A stretch of DNA of 64,000 nt, taken from positions 1 through 64,000 of the forward strand of contig DASVPO010000031.1 of the NCBI GenBank assembly GCA_036382855.1, written 5' to 3'. The position numbers and the translations under genes were made by a program. Within the stretch, counting starts at the first letter, position 1. Each line of letters opens with the position of its first letter. Shown here in pieces: positions 9,601 through 21,213 of this stretch. The DNA comes from DASVTR01 sp036382855. Its GTDB lineage: Bacteria; Acidobacteriota; Blastocatellia; Pyrinomonadales; Pyrinomonadaceae. The notes under the pieces were generated by a model, which was not told the origin of the DNA, did not search any database, and saw only the letters and a list, made by a program, of their open reading frames with translations.

Positions 9601-9876
9601 GAACCCTTCTACAGCTTCGACGCACGCCTCGCGCGGCGCTTCCCCTTCAAGGAGGCAATGTTTTTCGAGCTGACCTTTGAAGGCTTCAATCTCTTCAACC
9701 GTACGAACTTTAACGGCATCAACAACGTCGTCGGAAGCCTCCCGCTCGACCAACTGCGCACGCTTTCGTCCACACGCGTGCGCGGCAACCGCGATGCTGC
9801 GCCCACTCAGCCGCTCGGCTTCACTTCTGCGTCTGCGCCGAGGCAGTTGCAGTTCGGCGTCCGTTTCAATTTTTAA
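6685..9876 (+). CDS. TonB-dependent receptor, Oar-like, with carboxypeptidase-regulatory domain
   Basis: A 1063-residue outer-membrane protein. A signal peptide ends near residue 25 (SPAFSQA). Residues about 30-118 form a carboxypeptidase-regulatory-like beta-sandwich (ELRGQVTDAAGAAIPNASV). A plug-like region follows (about 125-240, including the FQVLRNSYNAEFGGASGG segment typical of Oar-like receptors), then a long beta-barrel ending in the aromatic tail GVRFNF. It would take up a large substrate with TonB energy; the TetR operator shared with the beta-oxidation locus hints at a lipid or a lipid-derived ligand (inference). The start is supported by AGGAGA 8 nt upstream. A terminator follows. 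Such receptors are abundant in Acidobacteriota. Confidence 0.92.
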   Translation: MRSLTHLFWTMLFVLVIGVSPAFSQASSSTAELRGQVTDAAGAAIPNASVTITDVSKGTSRTATTDDDGSYVFLNLLPSSYELKVEAASKGFAPSTTRIELTVGQQANIPVQLGAGDVTASINIVGGQEVVETDRTQQSSVVDERQITNLPISRRNYLDYALLTPGVSDADNISDASDFRVAQTPQSGLSFGGNNGRGNLVAVDGGETNTVSGGVQTTVNQEAVQEFQVLRNSYNAEFGGASGGIVNIISKSGSNRWSGSAFGLFRNETFDARNAFDFNPNGKSPFSRQQYGGSLGGPIKSDKTFFFTSLERFSQDETTFVNLLNDPSIFGLTASQTTLFNYLAVTPFAPLAAGLSGSLTTTQARYPRTVALFTNASGQFPFNSNQTTFTARFDHNFSQRDNAYLRFNLNDSVFENQAAGALAAVSRGRTLDSFNGGMLFSENHQFNSNTVNELKLQYSYLNFKVIPNDPIGPELNIEGFGFFGRDIFLPSRTIQRQYDLLDNVSHVRNNHTLKFGGSIFMTDVATANETFFGGRFNFGAAIPLQNLIPAATLNSLRTFLQANNPSLVPALTTPITALQSFNLNLPIVYQQGFGTSEVNSWTYRYALYGQDTWKVRPNFTFTYGLRYSISDEPFYMPLDKDDLQPRVGFSWDPWGDGKTAIRAGAGIFSGYTIYSVPNVTKTLSGFPGDPINIVLSTATSAPLGVPASTTIYGTLLAQGIIGTRPITAADLAQFGIVPRPGAPLEVRFRTEPDYETPTTYQASAGVQRDLGKGFSLEMSYLFTRGLHLTRNRDINQFRKSGFNPTFGIPCFVRFPAAVATSPTSCLGTASDFRNPLRFQDNIYESSANSFYHAGTISVQRRFANNFSLNVHYTLSKSIDEVTDFNSDWSAQDPLNLRLDRALSAFDQRHRAVFSGVFGSPWKNRFLADWTFAPIFIAGSGRPFNLLLGFDANNDGRSQSDRPFAAGRNTGQGEPFYSFDARLARRFPFKEAMFFELTFEGFNLFNRTNFNGINNVVGSLPLDQLRTLSSTRVRGNRDAAPTQPLGFTSASAPRQLQFGVRFNF

Positions 9877-9905
9877 GCGCCGTTGATGAAGGCCGTCAGC
9901 TTACG

Positions 9906-9944
9906 AAGGAGAGCTTCTGTTATGATGAGGCTCTCCTTATTTTC
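9906..9944 (+). terminator. rho-independent terminator after the TonB receptor gene
   Basis: Stem AAGGAGAGC/GCTCTCCTT (9906-9914 with 9930-9938), followed by ATTTTC. It lies 30 bp past the receptor stop codon. Confidence 0.7.
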
Positions 9945-9961
9945 ACAAGAGGGCTCGTTTA

Positions 9962-10783
9962 ATGGCGTACGCGTCGAATGAAGGAACGAAGATCTACTGG
10001 GAAGAACACGGCGAGGGCCAGCCCTTGCTGCTCATCATGGGGCTTGGCTCAGCCTCCGGCATGTGGTATCGCCTGCTCCCACATTTCTCCGCGCGCTACA
10101 GGACGATAATATTCGACAATCGCGGCGTCGGGCGCAGCGACACAGACACCCCGCCCTACACCATCGCGACGATGGCCGCCGACGCTGCCGCAGTTCTCAA
10201 CGCAGCCGATGTGGAGAGCGCAAACGTGTTGGGATTCTCCATGGGCGGCTTCATAGCTCAGGAGTTTGCTTTGCGTTACCCGCACAGAGTGCGCAGCCTC
10301 GTGCTGGCTTCCACGGCCTGCGGAGGTCGTGAGGTTGTGTGGGCCGACACGGAAGTTCTGACGGCGCTTGCGGCCAAAGGCGTCAAGACACGCGAAGAAG
10401 GATTCCGCATGACCGCGCCCTTCAACTATCATCCGTCAACCCCCGGCAACCTGATTGAAGAAGACCTCGCCGTGACACTTCGCTCTCCACTGAAAAGAGA
10501 GAGCTATCAGGCACAACTTCAAGCCATCATGTCCTGGACAGGCTCACACGAGCGCCTGCAAAGCTTGAATAAACACACACTCGTTCTTCACGGCGACAGC
10601 GACCGACTGATTCCCACAGAGAACGGGCGCATACTCGCGCGGGCCATTCCAAACGCAGAGTTTGTCCTGCTCAAAGATGCGGGCCACAGGTTTATGACAG
10701 ACAAGCTGGAAGAAGCGAGCCGCGCAATCCTCTCGTTTCTTGACGGCGCTGAAGTGCGAAGCGCGCAGGGCATCGTTGCTTAA
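9962..10783 (+). CDS. alpha/beta-fold hydrolase
   Basis: A 273-residue cytoplasmic hydrolase. The nucleophile elbow GFSMGG puts the catalytic serine at residue 93. The likely acid is Asp214 in HGDSDRLIP and the base is His242 in DAGHRF. The oxyanion segment is LLIMGLG (about 23-29). These make a complete triad, but substrate (ester, lactone, epoxide, thioester) cannot be read from sequence. It is followed after 69 bp by the MDR reductase on the same strand and precedes the lipid catabolism directon, so a role with acyl or lactone substrates is possible. Confidence 0.88.
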   Translation: MAYASNEGTKIYWEEHGEGQPLLLIMGLGSASGMWYRLLPHFSARYRTIIFDNRGVGRSDTDTPPYTIATMAADAAAVLNAADVESANVLGFSMGGFIAQEFALRYPHRVRSLVLASTACGGREVVWADTEVLTALAAKGVKTREEGFRMTAPFNYHPSTPGNLIEEDLAVTLRSPLKRESYQAQLQAIMSWTGSHERLQSLNKHTLVLHGDSDRLIPTENGRILARAIPNAEFVLLKDAGHRFMTDKLEEASRAILSFLDGAEVRSAQGIVA

Positions 10784-10852
10784 AACGCACAACGCGTGCT
10801 AGCCAGTCGCAAAGTTTTTCTTAATCACCATTCATCGCGGAGACTGAAGACA

Positions 10853-11833
10853 ATGAAGAGCGTCAGATTTTACGAGTTCGGGAATCCTGCGGAGATGCTG
10901 CGCGTGGAAGACGTAGAGCGGCCGGAGCCGGGCGCGAATCAGGTTTTAGTTAAGATGCGTATGCGCTCGATTAACCCCTCAGACCTGCTCACGGTGCGCG
11001 GGCTGTATGGCGCGCTGCCGGAGCTTCCGGCAACGCCCGGTCTGGAAGGCATGGGAGAGGTCGCAGCCTTTGGAGACACTGTAGCAAACTTGCGCGTGGG
11101 CCAACGTGTAATTCCTCTCGGCGTTGCGGGAACATGGCAGGACTACCTTGTGGCCGACAGCACACAACTCATCTCCGTGCCCGATTCCATCAGCGACCAG
11201 ACGGCTGCTCAGTTCGTAGTCAATCCCTTAACCGCGTGGATTATGACCGTTGAAGAGCTTGGGCTTCAACGCGGCGAGTGGCTGCTGCAAACGGCAGCCG
11301 GGTCAACGCTCGGCCGCGTCGTGTTGCAGATTGCCGCCTTGCGCGGCTTCAGGACGATTAACGTCGTGCGGCGGCGCGAGCAGGTTGAAGAGTTAAAGGG
11401 GCTTGGCGCGGACGAAGTCATCTGCACGGCGGACGAAGATTTGGTCCAGCGCGTTAAAGAAATTACGGGACGCGCCGGACTCACTAAAGCGATTGATGCT
11501 GTCGGAGGGCAGACGGGCGGCGCGGTCATGCGCGCCCTCTCTCGCGGCGGCGTGATGCTGGTCTACGGGCTGCTCTCCATGGAAGCGATGCCCGTTGATA
11601 GCGGCCGGATGATTTTCACATCTTCAACCATCAGAGGCTTCTGGCTCGGAGAATGGTTTCGCTCCGCCGCGCCCGGACGCCAGCAGGCCATCACAGCGGA
11701 ACTGCTGCGCATGATGGCGACAAACGAAATCGTGCCGCCAGTCGAAGCCGAATATCCGCTGACAGACGTGCTCTCCGCAATCAAACACGCAGAGCGCCCC
11801 GGCCGGAGCGGCAAGGTGCTGCTCGTTAGCTGA
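10853..11833 (+). CDS. MDR-family oxidoreductase, MECR-like 2-enoyl thioester reductase
   Basis: A zinc-free medium-chain dehydrogenase/reductase of 326 residues counted from the ATG at 10853, where the sequence begins MKSVRFYEFG as in family members; a longer ORF reading from 10796 has no family-like N-terminus. The GroES-like domain is followed by a nucleotide-binding segment LGRVVLQIAALRGFRTINVV, which closely resembles mitochondrial trans-2-enoyl reductase (MECR/Etr1). The probable reaction is NADPH reduction of an enoyl thioester or quinone. No zinc-ligand cysteine cluster is present. It is convergent with the zinc alcohol dehydrogenase gene. Confidence 0.85.
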   Translation: MKSVRFYEFGNPAEMLRVEDVERPEPGANQVLVKMRMRSINPSDLLTVRGLYGALPELPATPGLEGMGEVAAFGDTVANLRVGQRVIPLGVAGTWQDYLVADSTQLISVPDSISDQTAAQFVVNPLTAWIMTVEELGLQRGEWLLQTAAGSTLGRVVLQIAALRGFRTINVVRRREQVEELKGLGADEVICTADEDLVQRVKEITGRAGLTKAIDAVGGQTGGAVMRALSRGGVMLVYGLLSMEAMPVDSGRMIFTSSTIRGFWLGEWFRSAAPGRQQAITAELLRMMATNEIVPPVEAEYPLTDVLSAIKHAERPGRSGKVLLVS

Positions 11834-11886
11834 AGACTCACAGGAGCGGACGCTTTGCCGTGTCCCTGTCTTTACAGATGACTATC

Positions 11887-12990
11887 TCACCAGCGGATGA
11901 TGCCGCGTGCGCCTTCACCTGACGCCAGTGCGTTGAGCGCATCGTTGATTTCGTTTAGCTGGTAGGTACGCGTGGCGAGTTCATGCAGCTTTAGTTTGCC
12001 TTCCATGTGAAGCGCGACCAGACGCGGAATATCCCTCAAGGGTTGGCCTGAGCCGTAGACAGAGCCGACAAGGCGCTTCTCCTGCATGACGAAAGGAAAG
12101 AGCGGGAAAGAAGAGCGCGCATCCGTGCGCGAGAGACCTGTCAGGACAACCGTGCCGCCTTTGCGTGCGAACAGAAGCGCCTGCGTTAAAGTCTCCGGCA
12201 AGCCGACGGTGTCGAAGACGTAATCAGCGCCGCGCCAGCCAGCCAACTCACGTACTTCGTCAGCAACGTTTGCGCCGGAGGCTTCGACTGTGTCTGTTGC
12301 GCCAAACTCGCGCGCGAGGCGCAGCGGAGTGCTTCTGGTGTCAACGGCTATAATCTTTTCACACGCGGCGAGCCTTGCGCCCTGCACAACATTCAGGCCA
12401 ACGCCGCCCGCGCCGATAACCACGACACGCGCTCCCGCTTCCACGCCCGCCGCATTCACAACTGCGCCAACGCCCGTGACGACCGCGCAACCGAGCGTTG
12501 CCAGTGCCTCAAACCCTACATCCTTTGAAACAGCAATCGCACCCTCTTCTGCCACTACCGCGAAATCAGCGAAGCAGGCCGTGCCGTTGAAATGCGCGAG
12601 CGTCTGCCCGCGTGCGCTCAAGCGGCTACCGCCCGCAGGCAAACGATTGCGATAAGTTGTCTGCTCCAAGCGGTCGCAAAGCACAGGGCGGCCTTCAAGG
12701 CAGGCAGGGCAAGCGCCGCACGGAGGAGCCCAGCAGAAAACAACGTGGTCGCCTACGCTGAGCCTCGTCACACCCCGGCCCACTGCGCGCACAACGCCAG
12801 CGCCTTCATGGCCCAAGACGAGCGGAGTGCGCGCAGGCCAGTCGCCGCGCGCCGGATGAAGGTCACTATGGCAGACGCCTGCCGCCTTAACCTCAACCAG
12901 CGCCTCGCCCGCGCGCGGCGCTTCAAGCTCTGCTTCCTCAACAGAGAGCGGCGCGCCCTGCTCCCACAAGATGGCGGCGTTGATGTTCAT
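11887..12990 (-). CDS. zinc-dependent alcohol dehydrogenase
   Basis: A 367-residue MDR alcohol dehydrogenase of the class III-like/NAD-dependent branch. Catalytic zinc ligands are visible as Cys40 (GVCHSD), His61 and Glu62 (GHEGAG). The structural zinc loop has cysteines at 91, 94, 97 and 105 (CGACPAC...C). The Rossmann motif VIGAGGVGLN is at about 192-201. It would oxidise an alcohol, perhaps a long-chain one given the setting, to the aldehyde. It is the last gene of the minus-strand fatty-acid directon. AGGTGA before the ATG supports the start. Confidence 0.9.
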   Translation of the reverse strand: MNINAAILWEQGAPLSVEEAELEAPRAGEALVEVKAAGVCHSDLHPARGDWPARTPLVLGHEGAGVVRAVGRGVTRLSVGDHVVFCWAPPCGACPACLEGRPVLCDRLEQTTYRNRLPAGGSRLSARGQTLAHFNGTACFADFAVVAEEGAIAVSKDVGFEALATLGCAVVTGVGAVVNAAGVEAGARVVVIGAGGVGLNVVQGARLAACEKIIAVDTRSTPLRLAREFGATDTVEASGANVADEVRELAGWRGADYVFDTVGLPETLTQALLFARKGGTVVLTGLSRTDARSSFPLFPFVMQEKRLVGSVYGSGQPLRDIPRLVALHMEGKLKLHELATRTYQLNEINDALNALASGEGARGIIRW

Positions 12991-13007
12991 TCCAGATTCA
13001 CCTGTCG

Positions 13008-14099
<1,092 letters not shown>

Positions 14100-14110
14100 G
14101 CGTCCTCAAA

Positions 14111-14617
14111 TCAGGGGCGGAAGATGATGCAGGTCGTCGTGCCATGTGCATAGAGCTTGCCGCTTTCGTCCAGGATTCTGCCTCCGGCTGTGGCGGTGCG
14201 ACCGCCAACGTAGATGACCTGCGCTTCGCAGCGCACGATGCCCGTCTCAGCCGTCAGAGCGCGCACGTAGTTGACCTTGATTTCCAGTGTTGTGTAGCCA
14301 GCGCCCGCAGGCAGCATCGTGTGGACTGCGCAGCCCATCGCAGAATCCAGCAGCGTTGCGGCCAGACCTCCGTGCACGACGCCAATCGGGTTGTAGTGAT
14401 ATTCGGCAGGCTCGGCCGTGAAGACCGCACGGCCTTCGCCAAGCTCCGCGAGGCCGAAGTTCATCAAGGCGCTGATGGGCGGGCGCGGCAATTCGCCCGC
14501 GACTATCTTCTGCAAATATTCGAGGCCCGACAGACCGCGCGCCGCTTCTGCCAGCGCGCGAGGGTCTTCCCAGTTGAATGTGCGCGTGCGCTCGTTTTTG
14601 TTAAGAGTGATGCTCAT
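14111..14617 (-). CDS. PaaI-family hotdog thioesterase
   Basis: A 168-residue hotdog-fold acyl-CoA thioesterase. The motif VVHGGLAATLLD holds the family HGG (residues 82-84) and the acidic residue Asp91 expected at the active site. It would hydrolyse acyl-CoA or hydroxyphenylacetyl-CoA-like esters and may relieve CoA trapping. It is clearly paralogous to the protein at 18181-18663: both share the N-terminal SGLEY-QK segment and the C-terminal DGKLYAHGT-TC-like end. It sits between the phosphotransferase and DinB genes. Confidence 0.88.
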   Translation of the reverse strand: MSITLNKNERTRTFNWEDPRALAEAARGLSGLEYLQKIVAGELPRPPISALMNFGLAELGEGRAVFTAEPAEYHYNPIGVVHGGLAATLLDSAMGCAVHTMLPAGAGYTTLEIKVNYVRALTAETGIVRCEAQVIYVGGRTATAGGRILDESGKLYAHGTTTCIIFRP

Positions 14618-14621
14618 AATT

Positions 14622-15128
14622 TTATGCCGGAGGCTGCGCGTCTGAGCGTGCGGCTGATGGTTGAACGGGCGCTTTCTTCAGCAGCGCTATCTGTCCCGCG
14701 TGATAAAGGCTGTGTTGAATAACGCCGTGCAGCATGAAGTAGAAGGAATACTCTCGCCCGCCGACAATCCCGTCTAAATCTTCGTCCCTGAGATTGCGCA
14801 CGGCATCGCGCAACTGCTTGTTAACGCTGCCGAGATTCGTCAACGCGCTTTGCCATGCCTCTTCGCTCGCGTCTTCGACCTGCGGCCAATTCTCTTCCGG
14901 CGGAAGGTTCGTCGGCATCGGCTCACCTTCGACCGCGCGCTTCACAAACTGCTGCCACGCCGCTACGTGAAGGACGATTTCCCAGATGCTATGCGCGCCG
15001 GGAAACGGCCTCGCCGCTGCCTGCTGCGCAGACACGTCCGCGAGAATTTCTTGCAGCGATGGGCCGTGCCATGCGACGCCTTCGTTGGCCCGCTTCAGTT
15101 GGCTGCCGATTCTGATTACCTCTCGCAT
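14622..15128 (-). CDS. DinB family protein
   Basis: A 168-residue four-helix-bundle protein of the DinB/YfiT superfamily, counted from the ATG at 15128, which has an ideal AGGAGG six bases upstream; an upstream reading from 15218 would overlap the MaoC gene. Histidines in HSIWEIVLHVAAW and in HGVIQHSLYHAGQI are placed like the metal-binding triad of the family. Members act as metal-dependent thiol transferases or have unknown roles. Its presence inside a fatty-acid cluster is not explained by sequence alone. Confidence 0.85.
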   Translation of the reverse strand: MREVIRIGSQLKRANEGVAWHGPSLQEILADVSAQQAAARPFPGAHSIWEIVLHVAAWQQFVKRAVEGEPMPTNLPPEENWPQVEDASEEAWQSALTNLGSVNKQLRDAVRNLRDEDLDGIVGGREYSFYFMLHGVIQHSLYHAGQIALLKKAPVQPSAARSDAQPPA

Positions 15129-15153
15129 GATTCCTCCTGAACGCCTCGCGCTC

Positions 15154-15615
15154 TCAAGTGTAGTAACGCACCAGCCACTCGGCCACGCAAGCCGGCTTGT
15201 CGCCGCCCTCGCGTTCAACCGTCGCGCCCCACATCGCCTGCACGCCGCCTTTTATCTCTTCGACTGCCGTTAACACGAAGCGGCCGCGTATGCGTGCGCC
15301 CGCCGGCACAGGACTGATGAAGCGCACGCGATTCAGGCCGTAGTTAATCCCCATCCGCAGCCCGCCGACGGAGACGGCCCGCATCATTAATTCACTCAGC
15401 AACGCAAGCGTCAGAAAGCCGTGTGCGATTGTCGTCTCAAACGGCGACTCTCGCGCCGCACGTTCTGGTTCTGTATGAATCCACTGCCTGTCTTCAGTTG
15501 CCTCCGCGAAGAGGTTGATGCGCTCCTGCGTCACCTCGAACCAATCGCCGACGGCAACCTCCTGCCCCGTTAGTGACTGAAGTTCGGTTAAATTCTCAAT
15601 CTGCTTCGCGCTCAT
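15154..15615 (-). CDS. MaoC-like enoyl-CoA hydratase (hotdog fold)
   Basis: A 153-residue single-hotdog protein from the ATG at 15615, which has GGGAG upstream. The R-hydratase/NodN-type motif is visible: Asp42 and His47 in DRQWIH, and the AHGF segment at 64-67. It would hydrate trans-2-enoyl-CoA to 3-hydroxyacyl-CoA, or act on a related thioester. It lies immediately downstream of an acyl-CoA dehydrogenase gene, whose product makes the enoyl-CoA substrate. The length is normal for the NodN/MaoC branch. Confidence 0.87.
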   Translation of the reverse strand: MSAKQIENLTELQSLTGQEVAVGDWFEVTQERINLFAEATEDRQWIHTEPERAARESPFETTIAHGFLTLALLSELMMRAVSVGGLRMGINYGLNRVRFISPVPAGARIRGRFVLTAVEEIKGGVQAMWGATVEREGGDKPACVAEWLVRYYT

Positions 15616-15673
15616 CAAGCATCTCCCAAGTTCCAATCAACAACAGCTTATTTCTCAAACTGCCACACGGTTC

Positions 15674-16909
15674 TCACGCGTCTTCCTGATACTTACGGAG
15701 CTCCATCCGGGCGATTGATTCGATGTGAACTTCGTCGGGGCCGTCCGCGAGCCTCAGAGTGCGCGCGTTGGCCCAGGCTGCGGCGAGAATAAAATCATCG
15801 GAGACGCCGCCGCCGCCGTGTGCCTGAATGGCGCGGTCTAAAACATTAAGCGCCACATTCGGAGCCACAACCTTTATCATCGCGATCTCCGCACGCGCAG
15901 CCTTATTGCCTACCGTGTCCATCATGTATGCGGCTTTCATCGTCAGGAGCCTTGCCTGCTCAAGCTCTATTCTCGAACGCGCAATGTCTGCGCGAATCGT
16001 GCCCTGCTCGGAGAGAGGCTTGCCGAATGGCGTTCGCTCACGCACGCGACGGCACATAGCTTCAAGCGCTCGCTCGCCGATTCCTATCAAACGCATGCAG
16101 TGGTGTATGCGGCCCGGCCCCAAACGGCCTTGCGCAATCTCGAAGCCGCGACCCTCGCCCCAAATCATGTTTGAAGCGGGCACGCGCACGTTCTCAAAGA
16201 GTATCTCTGCGTGGCCGTGCGGCGCGTGGTCGTAGCCGAAGACCTTCAGCATCCGCACGACTTTGACGCCCGCCGTCTCCATCGGCACGAGTATCATTGA
16301 CTGCTGACGGTGAATGGGCGCGCTCGTGTCCGTCTTCCCCATGAAGATTGCGACCTTGCAACGCGGGTCGCCAGCGCCGCTCGACCACCACTTGCGACCG
16401 TTGATGACATACTCGTCGCCGTCGCGCACGATGCTCGCGCGAATGTTGGTCGCGTCTGACGAAGCCACGTCAGGCTCTGTCATCGCGAAGCAGGAGCGTA
16501 TCTCGCCGTTGGCAAGCGGCCGCAGCCAGCGCTCCTTCTGCTCAGGGCTACCGTAGCGCGCGAGGACTTCCATGTTGCCCGTGTCCGGCGCACTACAGTT
16601 AAAAATCTCCGGCGCGAAAGACAGCGAGCGCCCCATCACTTCCGCCATCGGCGCATACTCCAGATTCGTCAGCCCCGCGCCATACTCGCTTTCAGGCAGA
16701 AACAGATTCCACAATCCTTCAGCCTTCGCCTTCGCCTTCAACTCTTCCATCAAAGGCACAGGCTGCCAGCGCTCGTCCTGCTCTATCTGTTCCTGAAAAA
16801 GCTTCTCGTTCGGATAGACGTGCTGCTGCATAAAGGCGCGAAGCTTTTTGTAAATCTCGATGGCGCTCTCTCTTACCTGAAAGCCAAGATAGGGGTCATC
16901 GCTGTTCAT
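15674..16909 (-). CDS. acyl-CoA dehydrogenase, ACAD10/11-like
   Basis: A 411-residue FAD enzyme that makes trans-2-enoyl-CoA. The N-terminal helical domain, middle beta-domain (CFAMTEPDVASSDATNI around 140-156 and INGRKWWSSGA around 170-180) and C-terminal helical domain are all present. The end (LADGPDEVHIESIARMEL) resembles the ACAD10/11 branch rather than MCAD. The nearby stand-alone phosphotransferase resembles the kinase half of ACAD10/11, so the two may form a split version of that system (inference). Electrons would go to EtfAB encoded in the same directon. Confidence 0.92.
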   Translation of the reverse strand: MNSDDPYLGFQVRESAIEIYKKLRAFMQQHVYPNEKLFQEQIEQDERWQPVPLMEELKAKAKAEGLWNLFLPESEYGAGLTNLEYAPMAEVMGRSLSFAPEIFNCSAPDTGNMEVLARYGSPEQKERWLRPLANGEIRSCFAMTEPDVASSDATNIRASIVRDGDEYVINGRKWWSSGAGDPRCKVAIFMGKTDTSAPIHRQQSMILVPMETAGVKVVRMLKVFGYDHAPHGHAEILFENVRVPASNMIWGEGRGFEIAQGRLGPGRIHHCMRLIGIGERALEAMCRRVRERTPFGKPLSEQGTIRADIARSRIELEQARLLTMKAAYMMDTVGNKAARAEIAMIKVVAPNVALNVLDRAIQAHGGGGVSDDFILAAAWANARTLRLADGPDEVHIESIARMELRKYQEDA

Positions 16910-16930
16910 GGTGTGCCTTGTTTATCCGTC

Positions 16931-18115
16931 TTAAGTTTGCAGATTTTCGAAGATGGTCGCAGCGCCCTGCCCGCCGCCGACGCACATCGTCACCATCCCG
17001 TAGCGGCTCTTGCGGCGACGCATCTCGCCCATCAGCTGCACGGTCAACTTCGCGCCCGAAGCTCCCAGAGGATGACCGAGGGCGACTGCTCCGCCGTTAA
17101 CGTTCGTTCGCTCGTCGTCCATGCCGAGCTCACGCATGACGGCGATGGCCTGACACGCGAAGGCTTCGTTCAACTCAATCAGGTCAATCTCATCGAGCTT
17201 TATCCCTGCAAGTTTCAGAGCCTTCGGCACGGCCACGATTGGGCCCATCCCCATAATTTCCGGCGGCACACCACCGACGGCGTAAGAGACGAAACGCGCC
17301 AGAGGCTTGAGGCCCAACTCTTCCGCACGCTCGCGCGAGCAAACGATGACGGCCGCCGCGCCGTCCGATGTCTGGCTTGAGTTGCCAGCCGTGACCGACC
17401 CGCGCGCGTGAAAGACAGGGCGCAGTTTGGCTAAGGCTTCAGGGGTCGTATCGGCGCGCGGGCCTTCGTCCACGTCGAAGGTCAGGCTCTCTCGCTTCGT
17501 CTGCCCATCCGGCCCAACCTCTTCAATCTCTACCTTGAGCGGGACGATTCCGTCGTCTTGAAGGCGGCCCGCGCTTTGTGCGGCGAGCGCGCGCTGGTGG
17601 CTGCGATAAGAGAAGGCGTCCGCTTCCTCGCGTGACACATCATACTTGCGCGCCACGTTTTCCGCCGTCAGGCCCATGCTCAAATAAACTTCCGGGTAGT
17701 TTTCCACGAGATGTGGGTTCGGCCTGAACTTGGTGTTGCCGCGCAGCATGCTCATGGACTCCGTGCCGCCCGCTATAATGCAGTCGGCCATGCCTGCCAT
17801 GATGCGTTCTGCCGCCATCGCTATCGTCTGCGAGCCTGACGAACAGAAGCGGTTGACGGTCACGGCCGGCACTTGATACGGCAAGCCTGCGCGAAGCGAC
17901 GCGATGCGCGCGACGTTCGTTCCCTGCTCGCCTTCGGGCGTAGCGCAACCGATAATCACGTCGTCAATCGTCTCGACAGGCAGCGACGGAGCGCGCCGCA
18001 GTAAGTCCTCTATGACGGCCGCAGCCATATCATCGGGCCGCGTCGTGCGCAAAGTTCCCCGCGGCGCTTTGCCGACGGCCGTACGCACGCCAGCTACAAT
18101 CACAGCTTCTCTCAT
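16931..18115 (-). CDS. fadA: acetyl-CoA C-acyltransferase (3-ketoacyl-CoA thiolase)
   Basis: A 394-residue thiolase that cleaves 3-ketoacyl-CoA to acetyl-CoA and a shortened acyl-CoA, the last beta-oxidation step. The nucleophile Cys91 lies in NRFCSSGSQ. The C-terminal catalytic motifs GHPLGASGAK and CVGGGQG are intact. The start at 18115 begins MREAVIV as in homologues and has AGGAGG five bases upstream; a longer reading is unlikely. Gene order FadN-like, thioesterase, thiolase, dehydrogenase recalls the fadN-fadA-fadE operon of Bacillus. Confidence 0.95.
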   Translation of the reverse strand: MREAVIVAGVRTAVGKAPRGTLRTTRPDDMAAAVIEDLLRRAPSLPVETIDDVIIGCATPEGEQGTNVARIASLRAGLPYQVPAVTVNRFCSSGSQTIAMAAERIMAGMADCIIAGGTESMSMLRGNTKFRPNPHLVENYPEVYLSMGLTAENVARKYDVSREEADAFSYRSHQRALAAQSAGRLQDDGIVPLKVEIEEVGPDGQTKRESLTFDVDEGPRADTTPEALAKLRPVFHARGSVTAGNSSQTSDGAAAVIVCSRERAEELGLKPLARFVSYAVGGVPPEIMGMGPIVAVPKALKLAGIKLDEIDLIELNEAFACQAIAVMRELGMDDERTNVNGGAVALGHPLGASGAKLTVQLMGEMRRRKSRYGMVTMCVGGGQGAATIFENLQT

Positions 18116-18180
18116 TCGCCCTCCTCTCAACTCAAAATCAAGCTTTAGCCAGACTCACGCTTTTGCATCTTCGATGACGA

Positions 18181-18663
18181 TTAACGTGAACGAAACAACA
18201 TGCAGGTGGCCGTGCCGTGCGCGTACAGTTTTCCGTCCTCGTCTATGACGCGCCCTTCGGCCGTGGCGACCCGCGAGCCTGCGTGAATGACGCGCGCCTC
18301 GCAGCGCACCATGCTCACATCGCCCCTGATAGGACGCACATAATTCACTTTCATCTCCAGCGTGGTGAAGATTTTTCCGGCAGGCATCATGGTATTGATG
18401 GCGCATCCCGTGGCCGAATCAAGCAGCGTTGCAACCAGCCCGCCGTGCGCGATGCCCAGGCCGTTGTAATGCCGCTCTGCGGGCTTAACGGCCACGACCG
18501 CGTAGCCTTCGCTCGCCTCTACGAGCCTGAAGCCCATCAACTGTGCCATCCCGGATTGCGGCAGTTCGCCCCCGGCAAGCTTCTGCATATATTCAAGCCC
18601 GCTCAACTGGCCGCGACTCTCAATCTTACTGTTCAATACTTCTTCACCGTTTGTGCGTGCCAT
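18181..18663 (-). CDS. PaaI-family hotdog thioesterase (second copy)
   Basis: A 160-residue hotdog thioesterase from the ATG at 18663; a longer reading would run into the upstream gene. The active-site segment IAHGGLVATLLDSATGC is present. It shares most motifs with the protein at 14111-14617, so the two are paralogs kept in one cluster, perhaps with different chain-length preference. It lies between the FadN-like gene and the thiolase gene. Confidence 0.87.
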   Translation of the reverse strand: MARTNGEEVLNSKIESRGQLSGLEYMQKLAGGELPQSGMAQLMGFRLVEASEGYAVVAVKPAERHYNGLGIAHGGLVATLLDSATGCAINTMMPAGKIFTTLEMKVNYVRPIRGDVSMVRCEARVIHAGSRVATAEGRVIDEDGKLYAHGTATCMLFRSR

Positions 18664-18695
18664 CTTTTTAACCCGCTCTTGTTCCTTTATGCAGC

Positions 18696-21107
<2,412 letters not shown>

Positions 21108-21213
21108 TCTTTCAATTCCCAGGAAAATGTATGGCGGACTAGAACGGACTAACGAACTAAAAGGTCGTCTTGCCCTGACTACTTTGCGGCTGGAATCTAC
21201 ATGAAACTGAATC

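Noticed and set aside
11834..11886. Terminator between the convergent MDR and alcohol dehydrogenase genes
   Set aside because: Only a weak interrupted stem (ACAGG/CCTGT type) is present.
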